DNA from: Candidatus Eremiobacterota bacterium
GTDB taxonomy: Bacteria; Vulcanimicrobiota; CADAWZ01; Ess09-12
Direction: 5' to 3'
Assembly (NCBI GenBank): GCA_031082125.1
Contig: JAVHLM010000006.1
Coordinates: 188,026-252,025 of the forward strand
DNA: 64,000 nt
Below, piece after piece: positions 24,586-32,798 of the stretch; within the stretch, counting starts at the first letter, position 1, and the number at the start of each line of letters is the position of its first letter. Both the position numbers and the translations under genes were made by a program. The notes below the pieces were generated by a model. The model ran no database searches, was not told the origin of the DNA, and worked only from the letters and a program-made list of their open reading frames with translations.

Positions 24586-26118
24586 ATGACTCCGCAGGGG
24601 ACGCGCCACAAAATGAAACCTGTTCCGGAAAACCAGAGACTTCTCTCCCGTGAGCACCTGGAGCTTGTTCTGCTCAAGGCCCTTATCTGGAAGGATCCTC
24701 TCTATCCCGAGATCATTGCCGCGCTCTCGGCACAGGACTTCTCTGCCGATCACCGCCGCATTTACACTGCCCTGGTGAACATGGTGGACATCGGTATCGA
24801 GATCAAAAAGGATACCCTTGAAAACGCCATTGAAGTCCCCCTCACGACACCCCTTTTTGATGTGCCTCCCAGGGAAAAAGAGGTGGCTTCTGCCTTTGAG
24901 CTCTTCAGGCAGAAGCTCCACCACAGGAAAAAGGCCCTGGAAAAAATATCCACATGGAAGAAGACCATCGACAGCCTCACCGAGCTTGTCGAGGAGGGCA
25001 AGCTTGACCCCCGGATATGGGTCGAGCGCATGCAGAACCTGATTCCCTCCCCTAAGATAGACGAGAAAAAGAAGGCCGAGCCTCCCCGAGAGACTGCAGA
25101 GGAGAAGACGCCGAGGGAAATGCCCGGGGCTCTCGAGCCCGACTGGAGCAACCTCATCAGCCTCTTTGAAAAGGGAGAGCCCCGGGAGCTCTCGGGCCTG
25201 AAGACCGGCATTCAGGAGCTTGACAGGAAAAGCCTGGGGCTCAAGGGCCTCAATGTCCTCTCGGGCAGCCCCAAGATGGGAAAGACCACCCTGGCGCTTC
25301 AGCTCGCCACGGAGATCGCCCGCCACAACGACTGCCTCTCGGTGTTCTACTCCATGGAGATGGACCGCAAATCGCTGATGCTGCGCATCCTTTCCAGGAT
25401 ATCCCATATCCCCTACGAGCACTTTGTTCTCTGCAAAGGCAAAAACCTCGCCGATAAAGAGCGCGCCCGCTTCACCAAGAGCCGCGAGGTCTTCGATACC
25501 TTTCGGCAGAAGATGGTCATCCTTGACAGAACCTCTACAGAGCTTGACTCGGAGCAGATATTCTACCAGATAGACGCCCTGCTGAAAAGGGCGCAGAACG
25601 AGAAGGTCTTCATCGTCATTGACTCCCTGCCCAGCTTCTCCCTCACAGGAAAAGACATGGCAAAGCCCTCCTCCTTCGGCCCTGTCTTTCACCATATCCT
25701 GGGCAAATTCAGGCTCATCCAGCAGTACTTCGGTGCCATCATACTGCTTGTCTATCCCAAGCATTACGGAACCCACCAGGATCAGGAGGCCGACGACGGA
25801 GTCTACGATCTGGTCCACGTGGTGGACACCTTTTTTGAGCTCCTCAACAAGTCAAAGACCTCCACCGCCAGTGACTACTATAATGAATACACGACGGAGG
25901 CGGAGGAGATCGACCTCTGCGCCTCGAGCAGGGAAACGGGGCAGTGGTACATCCCCCTCACCTTCATGAAGAGCTTTTTTGACTTCACCCACAGGAAAAA
26001 GGGGTTCAAGGCCACAAAAATCACCTGGGGAGAGCAGGAGGAGCCAAAAGAGCCGGCTTCGCCCAAGGAGAAACCTCGAAAAGACGCAGCTTCAGAGCCA
26101 GAGGCGTCATCACAGTGA
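24586..26118 (+). CDS. DnaB-like replicative-helicase-type ATPase
   Basis: A 510-residue protein. An N-terminal helical domain (about 20-130) resembles DnaB_N (LLKALIWKDPLYPEIIAAL, HRRIYTALVNMVDIG). A charged linker is followed by a DnaB_C/RecA fold: P-loop LSGSPKMGKTTLALQLA (near 225-242), SMEMDRKSLMLR (the DnaB SMEM motif) and Walker B VFIVIDSLPSF. The C-terminus is a Glu/Lys/Pro tail. Compared with true DnaB it lacks a clear R-finger block and is shorter in motif 4, so it is likely an accessory paralog, not the cell's main helicase. ATG 24613 is an alternative start. It ends overlapping the convergent secreted-protein gene by 9 bases. Confidence 0.72.
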   Translation: MTPQGTRHKMKPVPENQRLLSREHLELVLLKALIWKDPLYPEIIAALSAQDFSADHRRIYTALVNMVDIGIEIKKDTLENAIEVPLTTPLFDVPPREKEVASAFELFRQKLHHRKKALEKISTWKKTIDSLTELVEEGKLDPRIWVERMQNLIPSPKIDEKKKAEPPRETAEEKTPREMPGALEPDWSNLISLFEKGEPRELSGLKTGIQELDRKSLGLKGLNVLSGSPKMGKTTLALQLATEIARHNDCLSVFYSMEMDRKSLMLRILSRISHIPYEHFVLCKGKNLADKERARFTKSREVFDTFRQKMVILDRTSTELDSEQIFYQIDALLKRAQNEKVFIVIDSLPSFSLTGKDMAKPSSFGPVFHHILGKFRLIQQYFGAIILLVYPKHYGTHQDQEADDGVYDLVHVVDTFFELLNKSKTSTASDYYNEYTTEAEEIDLCASSRETGQWYIPLTFMKSFFDFTHRKKGFKATKITWGEQEEPKEPASPKEKPRKDAASEPEASSQ

Positions 26119-26601
26119 CGGGGGTGCACCTCCGAGAGCGGCGCTGCCGGTAGCCCGGTAAAGCTGTATCTTGCACACTTCCCCGCCCCTGATATAAAAA
26201 GTGATTCCCTTCTCCACGTAATCAAGGGTATAGACATGTTTGGAGAACAGTGCCCTCCGGCAGGGGCCGTAAGCGCGCTCCACCTCGCAGGCAAAGCTTC
26301 CCACCGAGACACCGCAGGGAGTGACATAAGAGATATCGCCGAAAGAAGACTTCACGATAATAATCCGCTCTATGAGGTTCTCGGGGGCATAGAACTCAAG
26401 CCCCTTGTCTTTGTACCAGTAGAGAGAGCCCATGGTGTCCTTTGCCACGCCGAAGCGGGACACCACCTTTTCCATGGGTTCTCCTATGGCGATGGAGCCG
26501 AGCCCCCTGCCCGAAGTGATGAACCACTCCTCTGCCCTGAGGGGATTTCCTGAAAAGAGCGTCATGAAAAAAAGAAACCATCCTATGACCTGGTATCTCA
26601 T
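26110..26601 (-). CDS. Secreted protein of unknown function
   Basis: A 163-residue protein with a signal peptide (1-23, ending near PLRAEE). The mature part contains GLGSIAIGEPMEKVVSRFGVA, which resembles the first helix-loop of BamE/SmpA-like or BLIP-like folds, and LYWYKDKGLEFY typical of those beta sheets. Three Cys remain in the mature protein. It is the last gene of the operon that begins with the SpoIIM gene at 31957. Function unknown. Confidence 0.6.
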   Translation of the reverse strand: MRYQVIGWFLFFMTLFSGNPLRAEEWFITSGRGLGSIAIGEPMEKVVSRFGVAKDTMGSLYWYKDKGLEFYAPENLIERIIIVKSSFGDISYVTPCGVSVGSFACEVERAYGPCRRALFSKHVYTLDYVEKGITFYIRGGEVCKIQLYRATGSAALGGAPPSL

Positions 26602-26637
26602 ACGATTTCTCCTTGCTGCAATGCCCCCGGGGGGCCT

Positions 26638-27039
26638 TTATCTGTCGGCAGGCACCTCTGTGCTGGCGATCCTTCCCGGCACCACCGTCAAGGGCACCTC
26701 GAAACGCTCTTTTGGCGTGCCCTCAGCCGTCACTTCCACTATGGCGCAGTGCTCGATGGAAAAGGCATCATTTTTAAAAGACAGAGGCCCTTTCCTGGCA
26801 ATCTCCACCTCCCACTCAAGGCGTACCGGCGAACCGCCGGGAAGATCCCCGCCAGAAAACCTTTTTTCGGCAAGGAGGTACTGCTCCTTCACTCTGCCGC
26901 CCGCCATGAGGCGGCACTCGGCAGAGAGGGCCACTTCCTTCATCGATACCGGGGCTGAGGACCCGACAGCGACCTGCAGCTTGTTCCGGTAATGTGTCAT
27001 GAGCTCCCGGGGGGAGATCTCTACGGTGAACTGCCCCAT
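26638..27039 (-). CDS. Beta-sandwich protein, possibly arrestin-like
   Basis: A 133-residue protein with alternating hydrophobic and polar strands and no signal peptide or membrane helix. The segment LEWEVEIARKGPLSFKNDAFSI and the closing strands EVPLTVVP look like half of an arrestin or Spo0M-type beta sandwich. The assignment is by pattern only. It starts 3 bases after the stop of the larger membrane-anchored gene at 27043, which has the same kind of domain, so the two may form a pair. Confidence 0.5.
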   Translation of the reverse strand: MGQFTVEISPRELMTHYRNKLQVAVGSSAPVSMKEVALSAECRLMAGGRVKEQYLLAEKRFSGGDLPGGSPVRLEWEVEIARKGPLSFKNDAFSIEHCAIVEVTAEGTPKERFEVPLTVVPGRIASTEVPADR

Positions 27040-27042
27040 GGA

Positions 27043-27579
27043 TTACCACCCCACAGTGACGGGATAGACCACCAGAGGGTGCGTCATCTCGATTTTTTCC
27101 ACAGATTCGGCAATCCTCATGGTATATCCTGCTCTCCAGATGACGCCATAGTCGCCCTTAAGACTTGTGAACGACCCGGGGAGATAGGAGTCCTTGTCTT
27201 TTTCAGGGATCTTCAGAGCGTGGGACTCGCTGAAGCTGCACCGGGGATAAAGAGGTACGGCACTTGCCACGACCTTCTTGGAAAAAAAGAAGCTCTTCGT
27301 CTTCTGGGTCCCTTTTTCGGGGTATCTCACAAGGCACTCAACGAATAAAGCGAGCTCCTCGATGGTGATCTTTCTCTTCGCAACGACCTCTATGGAAACC
27401 AGAAACTCTTCCTCGAAAAATAGCTTGTGGGCCGCCACCTTGAGGGTTGCCAGGGCAGGCTTCCCTCCCGGTAATGCCATTCTCATGACCATGAGCAGCA
27501 CAAGGGCGGCAGCGCAGACTTCCAGAGTGAGGAGATAGCCTTTCTCTACAAGCACCTCATAGAATATCGCAAAATCCAT
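27043..27579 (-). CDS. Membrane-anchored beta-sandwich protein, possibly arrestin-like
   Basis: A 178-residue protein. A transmembrane helix lies at about 15-35 (LLTLEVCAAALVLLMVMRMAL). After it come strands typical of an arrestin-like fold (LFFEEEFLVSIEVVAKRKITIEELALFVEC, KIPEKDKDSYLPGSFTSLKGDYGVIWRAGYTM). Similar halves occur in Spo0M-like proteins. No known family can be named with confidence. It sits between the YtxH-like gene and the shorter beta-sandwich gene in the vertex-protein operon. Confidence 0.5.
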   Translation of the reverse strand: MDFAIFYEVLVEKGYLLTLEVCAAALVLLMVMRMALPGGKPALATLKVAAHKLFFEEEFLVSIEVVAKRKITIEELALFVECLVRYPEKGTQKTKSFFFSKKVVASAVPLYPRCSFSESHALKIPEKDKDSYLPGSFTSLKGDYGVIWRAGYTMRIAESVEKIEMTHPLVVYPVTVGW

Positions 27580-27590
27580 ACCTTCCCGCC

Positions 27591-27761
27591 TCAGCGCTCG
27601 CCCGGCGGCATAAGGAGCACCCGGGCCATCCTTGTGTATTCCGTGACCACTTCCCCTATGAACTCCCTGGTCCTGTAGCCGGACTCAGGCGCCACAAGAA
27701 TCCCAAAAGCAAGACCTGCGAAAAAACCCAGGCCGGCCCATAACAAAGGGCACCGTTTCAT
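27591..27761 (-). CDS. YtxH-like small membrane protein
   Basis: A 56-residue protein from ATG 27761, preceded by GAGGTGA at 5 bases. Residues 5-24 form one membrane helix of the Gly-rich YtxH kind (LLWAGLGFFAGLAFGILVAP) followed by the usual ESGYRTRE. The longer frame from GTG 27779 overlaps the PP-loop gene and lacks a ribosome binding site. YtxH proteins are small, often stress-linked membrane proteins of unclear role. Confidence 0.65.
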   Translation of the reverse strand: MKRCPLLWAGLGFFAGLAFGILVAPESGYRTREFIGEVVTEYTRMARVLLMPPGER

Positions 27762-27775
27762 TGCACTCACCTCTC

Positions 27776-28531
27776 TCACAGCTCTATCACGTCATCACCA
27801 TGGTCCTGTATATAACGCTCTGAAATGAGCTCCCTGTCACGCCTGAATTCCAGCGCAGAGGCCAGAGGAAGCCCATGGGAGCGGGTAAACTCCTTGAGGA
27901 TCGGCATGTTCCTGAGCCCCGAGGTGAAGCAGAAGCTTGGGATGGCGCCAAAACAGAAGCATTGCTTGAAGAAATGGGAAGAGACGCCAAGCGAGTTCAG
28001 CATATCGCTTCCCCTGTCCAGGCCGTACTCGGCAAGCTTTGCCATTCTTTCCTCGCGGGTCTCGAAGGCAAGCACCGGGTTTCGATGGGTGATGCCGTGC
28101 CGCCCGAAAAATTCCTTCACAGCCTCGAGGTATTCCCCCTGCTGGATAAAAATCTGATCCTGGGCAAGGCTGTTCCCGTCTGCCGAGGAGGAGATGCCCC
28201 TCTGATGGCAGTAAATGATGGTCATGGTTTCCATCATCAGGCGGCATACCAGATCGACAAGAAGGGGGCTCCTGTATTTTCTGTACTGCTCGTCAAAATC
28301 GTCCCTCATGAGCCTGAAAAGCTCCCTGCCGTCCAGAACCCGGTGGGGGAAGCGGTGCCTGCCGAATTTCCGCTGGAGCTCCTTTGCCACGAGGCCCGGG
28401 CGGTAGGTGAAAAGACAGAAGCCCTGGACCACCGTCACCAGGTGCACCCGTTCATAATGCTCCTTGAGGACCAGGGCGGCCACCGTGGTATCAAGCCCCC
28501 CCGAAAACATCAGAGCCACCTCTTTTTCCAT
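27776..28531 (-). CDS. PP-loop ATPase (ATP pyrophosphatase) of unknown target
   Basis: A 251-residue adenine-nucleotide alpha hydrolase. The PP-loop is MFSGGLDTTVAALVL (residues 8-22). Later parts include IIYCHQRGISSSADGNSLAQDQ and FKQCFCFGAIPSFCF with three close Cys, which could hold a metal or a thiol intermediate. The family includes QueC, TilS, ThiI and NifS-like partners that activate a substrate by adenylation. The target is unknown. It lies 12 bases after the three microcompartment vertex genes and looks co-expressed with them. Confidence 0.7.
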   Translation of the reverse strand: MEKEVALMFSGGLDTTVAALVLKEHYERVHLVTVVQGFCLFTYRPGLVAKELQRKFGRHRFPHRVLDGRELFRLMRDDFDEQYRKYRSPLLVDLVCRLMMETMTIIYCHQRGISSSADGNSLAQDQIFIQQGEYLEAVKEFFGRHGITHRNPVLAFETREERMAKLAEYGLDRGSDMLNSLGVSSHFFKQCFCFGAIPSFCFTSGLRNMPILKEFTRSHGLPLASALEFRRDRELISERYIQDHGDDVIEL

Positions 28532-28543
28532 GGTAACCTCTCT

Positions 28544-28840
28544 TCAGTGAAATTTTGTCACTTTCGGCCCCAGGGCCACCTCGTCAACTATCCCCGCCAC
28601 GACGGTTCTTATGGGGGCCTTGGAGTCATCAAGGATCTGCCGGGCCGAGGTCCCTTCGTCAATAATGAGGACCGTGTCGCCGACACCTGCATCCATCGAG
28701 CCGTCAACGGCCATCTGGATCTTTCCCGTGAGCTTTCCCGTGAGCACATCCAGGGGCCTTACCAGGAGCAGCCTGCGGCCCTCAAGGCTTTTCACCTTCA
28801 CCGTGGCCCACGTGACACCGACGACTTTTGCGACAAACAT
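28544..28840 (-). CDS. EutN/CcmL-type microcompartment vertex protein, copy 3
   Basis: A 98-residue BMC-P (pentameric vertex) family protein. The barrel core reads FVAKVVGVTWATVKVKSLEG, RRLLLVRPLD, and GDTVLIIDEGTSARQIL, with the TVVAGIVDEV closing strand. Five copies normally cap each corner of a polyhedral shell. It is the last of three tandem paralogs, 3 bases after the second. No hexameric BMC-H gene is found in the window. Confidence 0.88.
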   Translation of the reverse strand: MFVAKVVGVTWATVKVKSLEGRRLLLVRPLDVLTGKLTGKIQMAVDGSMDAGVGDTVLIIDEGTSARQILDDSKAPIRTVVAGIVDEVALGPKVTKFH

Positions 28841-28843
28841 CTC

Positions 28844-29116
28844 TCACCCTTCTTTTTCAAGCTCCACTCCGTCAATGATGCCCACTATGGCGGCATCGAC
28901 GGGAGGCACGGCATCAACGGCAACAGCGGCCTCCCTGGCGCTCACGTAGAAGATGAACTCCTCGGAGCCTGAGCCCACGGCATCGATTGCCACAAAGGGA
29001 TCGCCCTGGGGTTTCCCCTCCCAGTCCGTGGGCTGTACAAGCAGGAGCCTCACTCCCTCAAGGGTGGAAGTCTTCTTTGTTGCCACGACCCTTCCGATGA
29101 CTCTTCCCGGCTGCAT
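28844..29116 (-). CDS. EutN/CcmL-type microcompartment vertex protein, copy 2
   Basis: A 90-residue BMC-P protein: GRVIGRVVATKKTSTLEGVRL, LLVQPTDWEG, FVAIDAVGSGSEEFIFYVS, then AAIVGIIDGVE. The usual GSSAR loop is replaced by AREAAVAVD, so this copy differs at the pentamer pore. It sits between the two other copies. Confidence 0.9.
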   Translation of the reverse strand: MQPGRVIGRVVATKKTSTLEGVRLLLVQPTDWEGKPQGDPFVAIDAVGSGSEEFIFYVSAREAAVAVDAVPPVDAAIVGIIDGVELEKEG

Positions 29117-29188
29117 CTTTCTTCCTTTCGCTGCTTTATGGCCCTCTCAGGAGCTTTCAGCGTCTCACCCCGCCGCCTTGCCTCTTTA

Positions 29189-29500
29189 TCAGCTCTCAGG
29201 GTATCGGTCTTCACTCTTCTTAAAGATAATCTCGCCCATTTTCTCCACCGTGTCCACAATGGCCATGATGACGAGATCACAGGGCTTGTTCTGAGTCGTT
29301 TCAGTCTGCCGCGCCGATGAACCGCTCACCAGCAGCACGAGCTCGCCCTCGCCGGCGCCTACGGCATCAATTGCCACCTGGGGGCCCTCGGCAGGCTGAA
29401 AATGGATATCCACGGGCTGCACGAGGAGGAACTTCCTTCCCTCTATCTTTTCATCCTTTCTTGTTGCCACCACCGTTCCGATGACCCTTGCGAACTTCAT
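29189..29500 (-). CDS. EutN/CcmL-type microcompartment vertex protein, copy 1
   Basis: A 103-residue BMC-P protein and the most typical of the three: ARVIGTVVATRKDEKIEGRKF, LLVQPVDIHFQ, VAIDAVGAGEGELVLLVSGSSARQTE and DLVIMAIVDTVE. It has a short Lys/Glu/Ser C-terminal tail that the others lack. It lies 13 bases after the Ig-like membrane-protein gene. A 72-base gap without a gene separates it from copy 2. Confidence 0.93.
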   Translation of the reverse strand: MKFARVIGTVVATRKDEKIEGRKFLLVQPVDIHFQPAEGPQVAIDAVGAGEGELVLLVSGSSARQTETTQNKPCDLVIMAIVDTVEKMGEIIFKKSEDRYPES

Positions 29501-29513
29501 AGTGCCACCTTCC

Positions 29514-30929
29514 TTATGCGCTTACAAGCTCGAATTCCAGCATCTGGTATATCTCGGGGGCCGAGGCAGACTCGCCCCTGACCACCACTTTCCCCGGGGA
29601 GCCACCGGGCCAGAATACGGCCTCGCCGGTGCCCTGGTTGTTCATCTTCACGGCAGGCGTAATCCTCCCGTCACCTTCAAGAACCCTGAACCTCACGATT
29701 TCATCAACGGCGCCATTCTCATCGGAATAAAGAAGGGTAGCCTTGACCTTGAGGCCTTTCTTATCATTGGCTTCCACCTTGGGCTTCTCGGCCTCGAGGC
29801 GCAGTTTCTCAATCTTCACCAGCTGGATCTCAAGGGCCTCGCCCACGTAGGCATTTTCCTCGAGGGTGACCATAACGGTCTGCTTGCCCACCTCGGTGCC
29901 TGCCGTGTAGAAATTCAGGAACTCCCCCTTCCTCGTGGCAGCCGTTTCACTGGTAAGCCTCCCGTTCTGCTCGGCGAGGGAGAAGACCAGTTTTTTCCCG
30001 TCAAGAGGCTCACCGGAAAAATCGGTAACCCTCACCTTGATCATGCTCTTGCTCTTCCCGTCGGCCAGCATGGTCTTCACATCAGTGGTGACGATTATTT
30101 TCACGTTGGCCTTCTGATCCTCCGACATCAGCGCATTGGAGAGCTTTCCGATCACGCCGTCAAGGCCCTTGCTCGACGAAATATCCTGTTCCAGGGCCGC
30201 CGGCGAGACGGGAACAGGGGAGGCAGCCCGGGGCGCCGCTGCCTTGCTCCTGTAATAGAGCACCATCCCGAAAAGGAGCACGACGACACAGACGCCGCCG
30301 ATAAGAAGCTTGTCCTGGGGAATCCCTCCTCCCCCGGAAGGGGATGCCGAGGGTTGCGGGGAAGGCGCCGCCATGTCATTGATGGCTATCTTGTCAAAGT
30401 ACTGAAGGGCTGCCACCTTGACAGAACTGTAAGTAGAGGTGGCGTTTTTCAGCAAGATCAGCTTGACTTTCCTGGAATCAAGGATCCTGATGCCGGCAAA
30501 GACGGTGTACTGTTCTCCTCCAAGCTCGTAAAAAGTGCCGGCCTGCCCTCCGAACTCCGATCCTGACCGCATTCTCCTGTCGCTTACCGCCGAGGTGCGC
30601 ACCCAAGACTCCATGAAGGCGAGGAGCTCAGTCTGGGCCCTCAGGGCATCATCGGGCTTCGGGAGCACCCCCAGCTCAAAAAAGAGCTCTCCGTCGGCGC
30701 CCTGCATGGCATGGTAGTATTCCAGATCCGACGAACGCGCATTATAGCCGGCAAATATCTCGTCAACACGGCTCAGGCCGGGAAGGCTCTTGATATAGGT
30801 GAAGCTCCCTATGGTGGTCTCCGTGGGATAGGCCACAGTGACGCCCCCGCCCTGGGAAAAGGCTCCACGGCAGAGGCAGAGAAGGGCCGCGAATAGTAGT
30901 AAGCCTGGAAAGCCTGCCCTTTGTTTCAC
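29514..30929 (-). CDS. Membrane protein with periplasmic domain and Ig-like (invasin-type) domains
   Basis: A 471-residue protein: signal peptide (1-25), a periplasmic part (about 30-185; IGSFTYIKSLPGLSRVDEIFAGYN), a Pro/Ser linker, one transmembrane helix at about 208-226 (LLIGGVCVVVLLFGMVLYY), then two Ig-like or Big_1-type domains on the other side (about 280-375 ADGKSKSMIKVRVTDFSGEPLDGKK; about 385-471). Having Ig-like repeats after an inner-membrane helix is unusual. It overlaps the SpoIIM gene by four bases and leads the vertex-protein genes. Function unknown. Confidence 0.65.
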   Translation of the reverse strand: MKQRAGFPGLLLFAALLCLCRGAFSQGGGVTVAYPTETTIGSFTYIKSLPGLSRVDEIFAGYNARSSDLEYYHAMQGADGELFFELGVLPKPDDALRAQTELLAFMESWVRTSAVSDRRMRSGSEFGGQAGTFYELGGEQYTVFAGIRILDSRKVKLILLKNATSTYSSVKVAALQYFDKIAINDMAAPSPQPSASPSGGGGIPQDKLLIGGVCVVVLLFGMVLYYRSKAAAPRAASPVPVSPAALEQDISSSKGLDGVIGKLSNALMSEDQKANVKIIVTTDVKTMLADGKSKSMIKVRVTDFSGEPLDGKKLVFSLAEQNGRLTSETAATRKGEFLNFYTAGTEVGKQTVMVTLEENAYVGEALEIQLVKIEKLRLEAEKPKVEANDKKGLKVKATLLYSDENGAVDEIVRFRVLEGDGRITPAVKMNNQGTGEAVFWPGGSPGKVVVRGESASAPEIYQMLEFELVSA

Positions 30930-31957
30930 TGACTTGTCACCCCGCTTGGATGCTTTCCAGAACTCTTCGAGAAACTCATGGCTTTTCCTCTCTCCCCTTC
31001 AGGAAGGCCTGCCTTCCCTCCCACGTACCGGAAGAGAAGAAGAGCCACAAGAAGGGAAAAGACCAGCTTTGCCGAGGGTGTGATGGCCATGGGAGTCACA
31101 AAACCCTCCACCACCGCTGCCACCGCAAAAAGCATCAGCACCCCCACCATGAGGCGGGCCGCTTCGCGGCCGCGGAGCTTCAGGGCATCGGCCCGGCTTC
31201 GCATGCCGGGGCTCACAAGGGCCAGGGCCAGCAGGAAGCCTGCACCGCCGGCGATGAAAATGGCAAGAAACTCTATGACACCGTGGGGAAGTATCAGAGA
31301 CCAGAACATGAGGCTCCTGTGATAGTGGAGAGCAAGGGCCGCCAAAGCCCCCAGGAGCGCCCCGTTCGTGACAAGAAGCCAGATGGTGCCCGCTCCGAGG
31401 AAGATGCCGCTCGCGAAGGCCTTGATTCCCACGCCGATGTTATTGGTCATGATCTGGTGTGAGATCATTGATTTCTCCTCAAGGGAGAGGCTCTCGCAGG
31501 CGGGCTTCTCACCCTGGCGCTCCATGGAGGAGACCATGCGCTGGTCCAGAAAGAGGGAAGCGCGGTCAGGGCGGCTGTAGACGACAAGAAAAGCCACAAG
31601 CATGCCCAGCAGAAAGAGGAGAGCTGACGCCAGGATCGCTCCCCCGTTCTCCCTAATGGCACGGGGAAAGCCTGAAAGGTAAAAATCCCTCACCGAGTGG
31701 AGGGAAAAAGGCTCCTCCCGGTAAATCTCCCCGTAGGCCCTGGTGACACAGCCGTTCAGGTAGCTGACAAGCGCGGGGTCATAGCGGCACGATGTGGCAA
31801 AGGCAAGGTCGGAGCTCGCCTCGCGGTAAAGAGCGCCGAGGGCCTTGAGCTCACCTTCGTCAAGGCTCTTAAAGCCGCCTTGGCGAATCTTTGCCACAAG
31901 CCCGTCAAGGGAGTCCCACCGGGGTTTTCTCACGCGTACAAAAGAATCCTGATCCAC
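30926..31957 (-). CDS. Stage II sporulation protein M (SpoIIM) domain protein
   Basis: About 343 residues. The N-terminal helical part (DQDSFVRVRKPRWDSLDGLV) and the following 5-6 transmembrane helices (ENGGAILASALLFLLGMLVAFLVV, ASGIFLGAGTIWLLVTNGALLGAL, LILPHGVIEFLAIFIAGGAG) match the wider SpoIIM family that occurs in many non-sporulating bacteria next to RDD, MoxR and DUF58 genes. I chose GTG 31957 with GAGAGG 5-6 bases ahead. The frame to 32053 would overlap the divergent RDD gene. It opens the long minus-strand operon that ends at 26110. Confidence 0.85.
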   Translation of the reverse strand: MDQDSFVRVRKPRWDSLDGLVAKIRQGGFKSLDEGELKALGALYREASSDLAFATSCRYDPALVSYLNGCVTRAYGEIYREEPFSLHSVRDFYLSGFPRAIRENGGAILASALLFLLGMLVAFLVVYSRPDRASLFLDQRMVSSMERQGEKPACESLSLEEKSMISHQIMTNNIGVGIKAFASGIFLGAGTIWLLVTNGALLGALAALALHYHRSLMFWSLILPHGVIEFLAIFIAGGAGFLLALALVSPGMRSRADALKLRGREAARLMVGVLMLFAVAAVVEGFVTPMAITPSAKLVFSLLVALLLFRYVGGKAGLPEGERGKAMSFSKSSGKHPSGVTSQ

Positions 31958-32009
31958 TGCCGCCTCTCTTCCAAAAAGGATCGGAGCCCCCGCCCGTGAA
32001 TATCTCTTT

Positions 32010-32798
32010 ATGGAGACCATCACCATAAGAACACCGGAGCAGGTGGAGCTCACCTACGAGCTCGCCGGTGCCGGGTCGCGCTTTTTCGCTCTGGCAATAG
32101 ACATGGCCATACGAACCCTTGCCCTGATCCTCGTCTATAAGGCCCTTGCCCTGGTAATCCGCTCGGTGAACCTCATGCCACTTCATGGCGCCCTCTCCTC
32201 GCCGGCAGTCTTTTCCCTCTTCGTGCTGGGCACCCTGGGAGGCTTTATCACGCTTGGCTATTCCATGTTCTTTGAAACGCTCTGGAACGGCCAGACCCCT
32301 GGCAAGCGCGCCGCAGGGCTCAGGGTGATCAAGGAGAACGGGACGCCGATCACGGTTTTTGATGCCGCCCTCAGGAACTTCATGAGGGCCGTCGATATCC
32401 TGCCCCTCTTTTACGGCATCGGGTGCCTCACCATGCTCATATCAAGGAAAAGAAAACGCCTGGGTGATTATGTGGCAGGAACCCTCGTGGTAAAAATCCC
32501 CGCCGAGGGGAGCCCCGTGCTCCTTCCCGAGATAGAGGTGGAGGCACCTGCCGATGCTCCCGATATCTCACCCCTCGACGAGAGGCACTTCCACCTTGCG
32601 CGTAACTTCATCATAAGGCGCGGCGGCCTTTCAAGCACCATTCGCGGCAGCCTGGCAAGGGAGGTATGCGGTGCCCTCCTCTCGACGATTGGCCTTGAAA
32701 GCCACTCCTTCCCAAGCGACGAGGAGTTCCTGGAATGGGTGGTCATCTCGTATGGAAAGGCTCAGGCTTCCGCAAAGCTGGGATCGAAAAGGCTGTGA
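32010..32798 (+). CDS. RDD family membrane protein
   Basis: A 262-residue protein with the RDD signature (GAGSRFFALAIDMAIRTLAL) in the first helix, two more hydrophobic helices, and the PGKRAAGLRVI segment followed by a third block (RNFMRAVDILPLFYGIGCLT, KRLGDYVAGTLVV). The C-terminal 90 residues are cytoplasmic. RDD proteins are often paired with SpoIIM-domain proteins, and here the SpoIIM gene is divergent 52 bp away. Its 3' end overlaps that of the convergent tubulin-like gene by 37 bases. Confidence 0.88.
   Translation: METITIRTPEQVELTYELAGAGSRFFALAIDMAIRTLALILVYKALALVIRSVNLMPLHGALSSPAVFSLFVLGTLGGFITLGYSMFFETLWNGQTPGKRAAGLRVIKENGTPITVFDAALRNFMRAVDILPLFYGIGCLTMLISRKRKRLGDYVAGTLVVKIPAEGSPVLLPEIEVEAPADAPDISPLDERHFHLARNFIIRRGGLSSTIRGSLAREVCGALLSTIGLESHSFPSDEEFLEWVVISYGKAQASAKLGSKRL

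Noticed and set aside
24466-25818. Minus-strand frame of 450 codons opposite the DnaB-like gene
   Set aside because: Shadow of a gene with P-loop and Walker B motifs on the other strand; composition is untypical.
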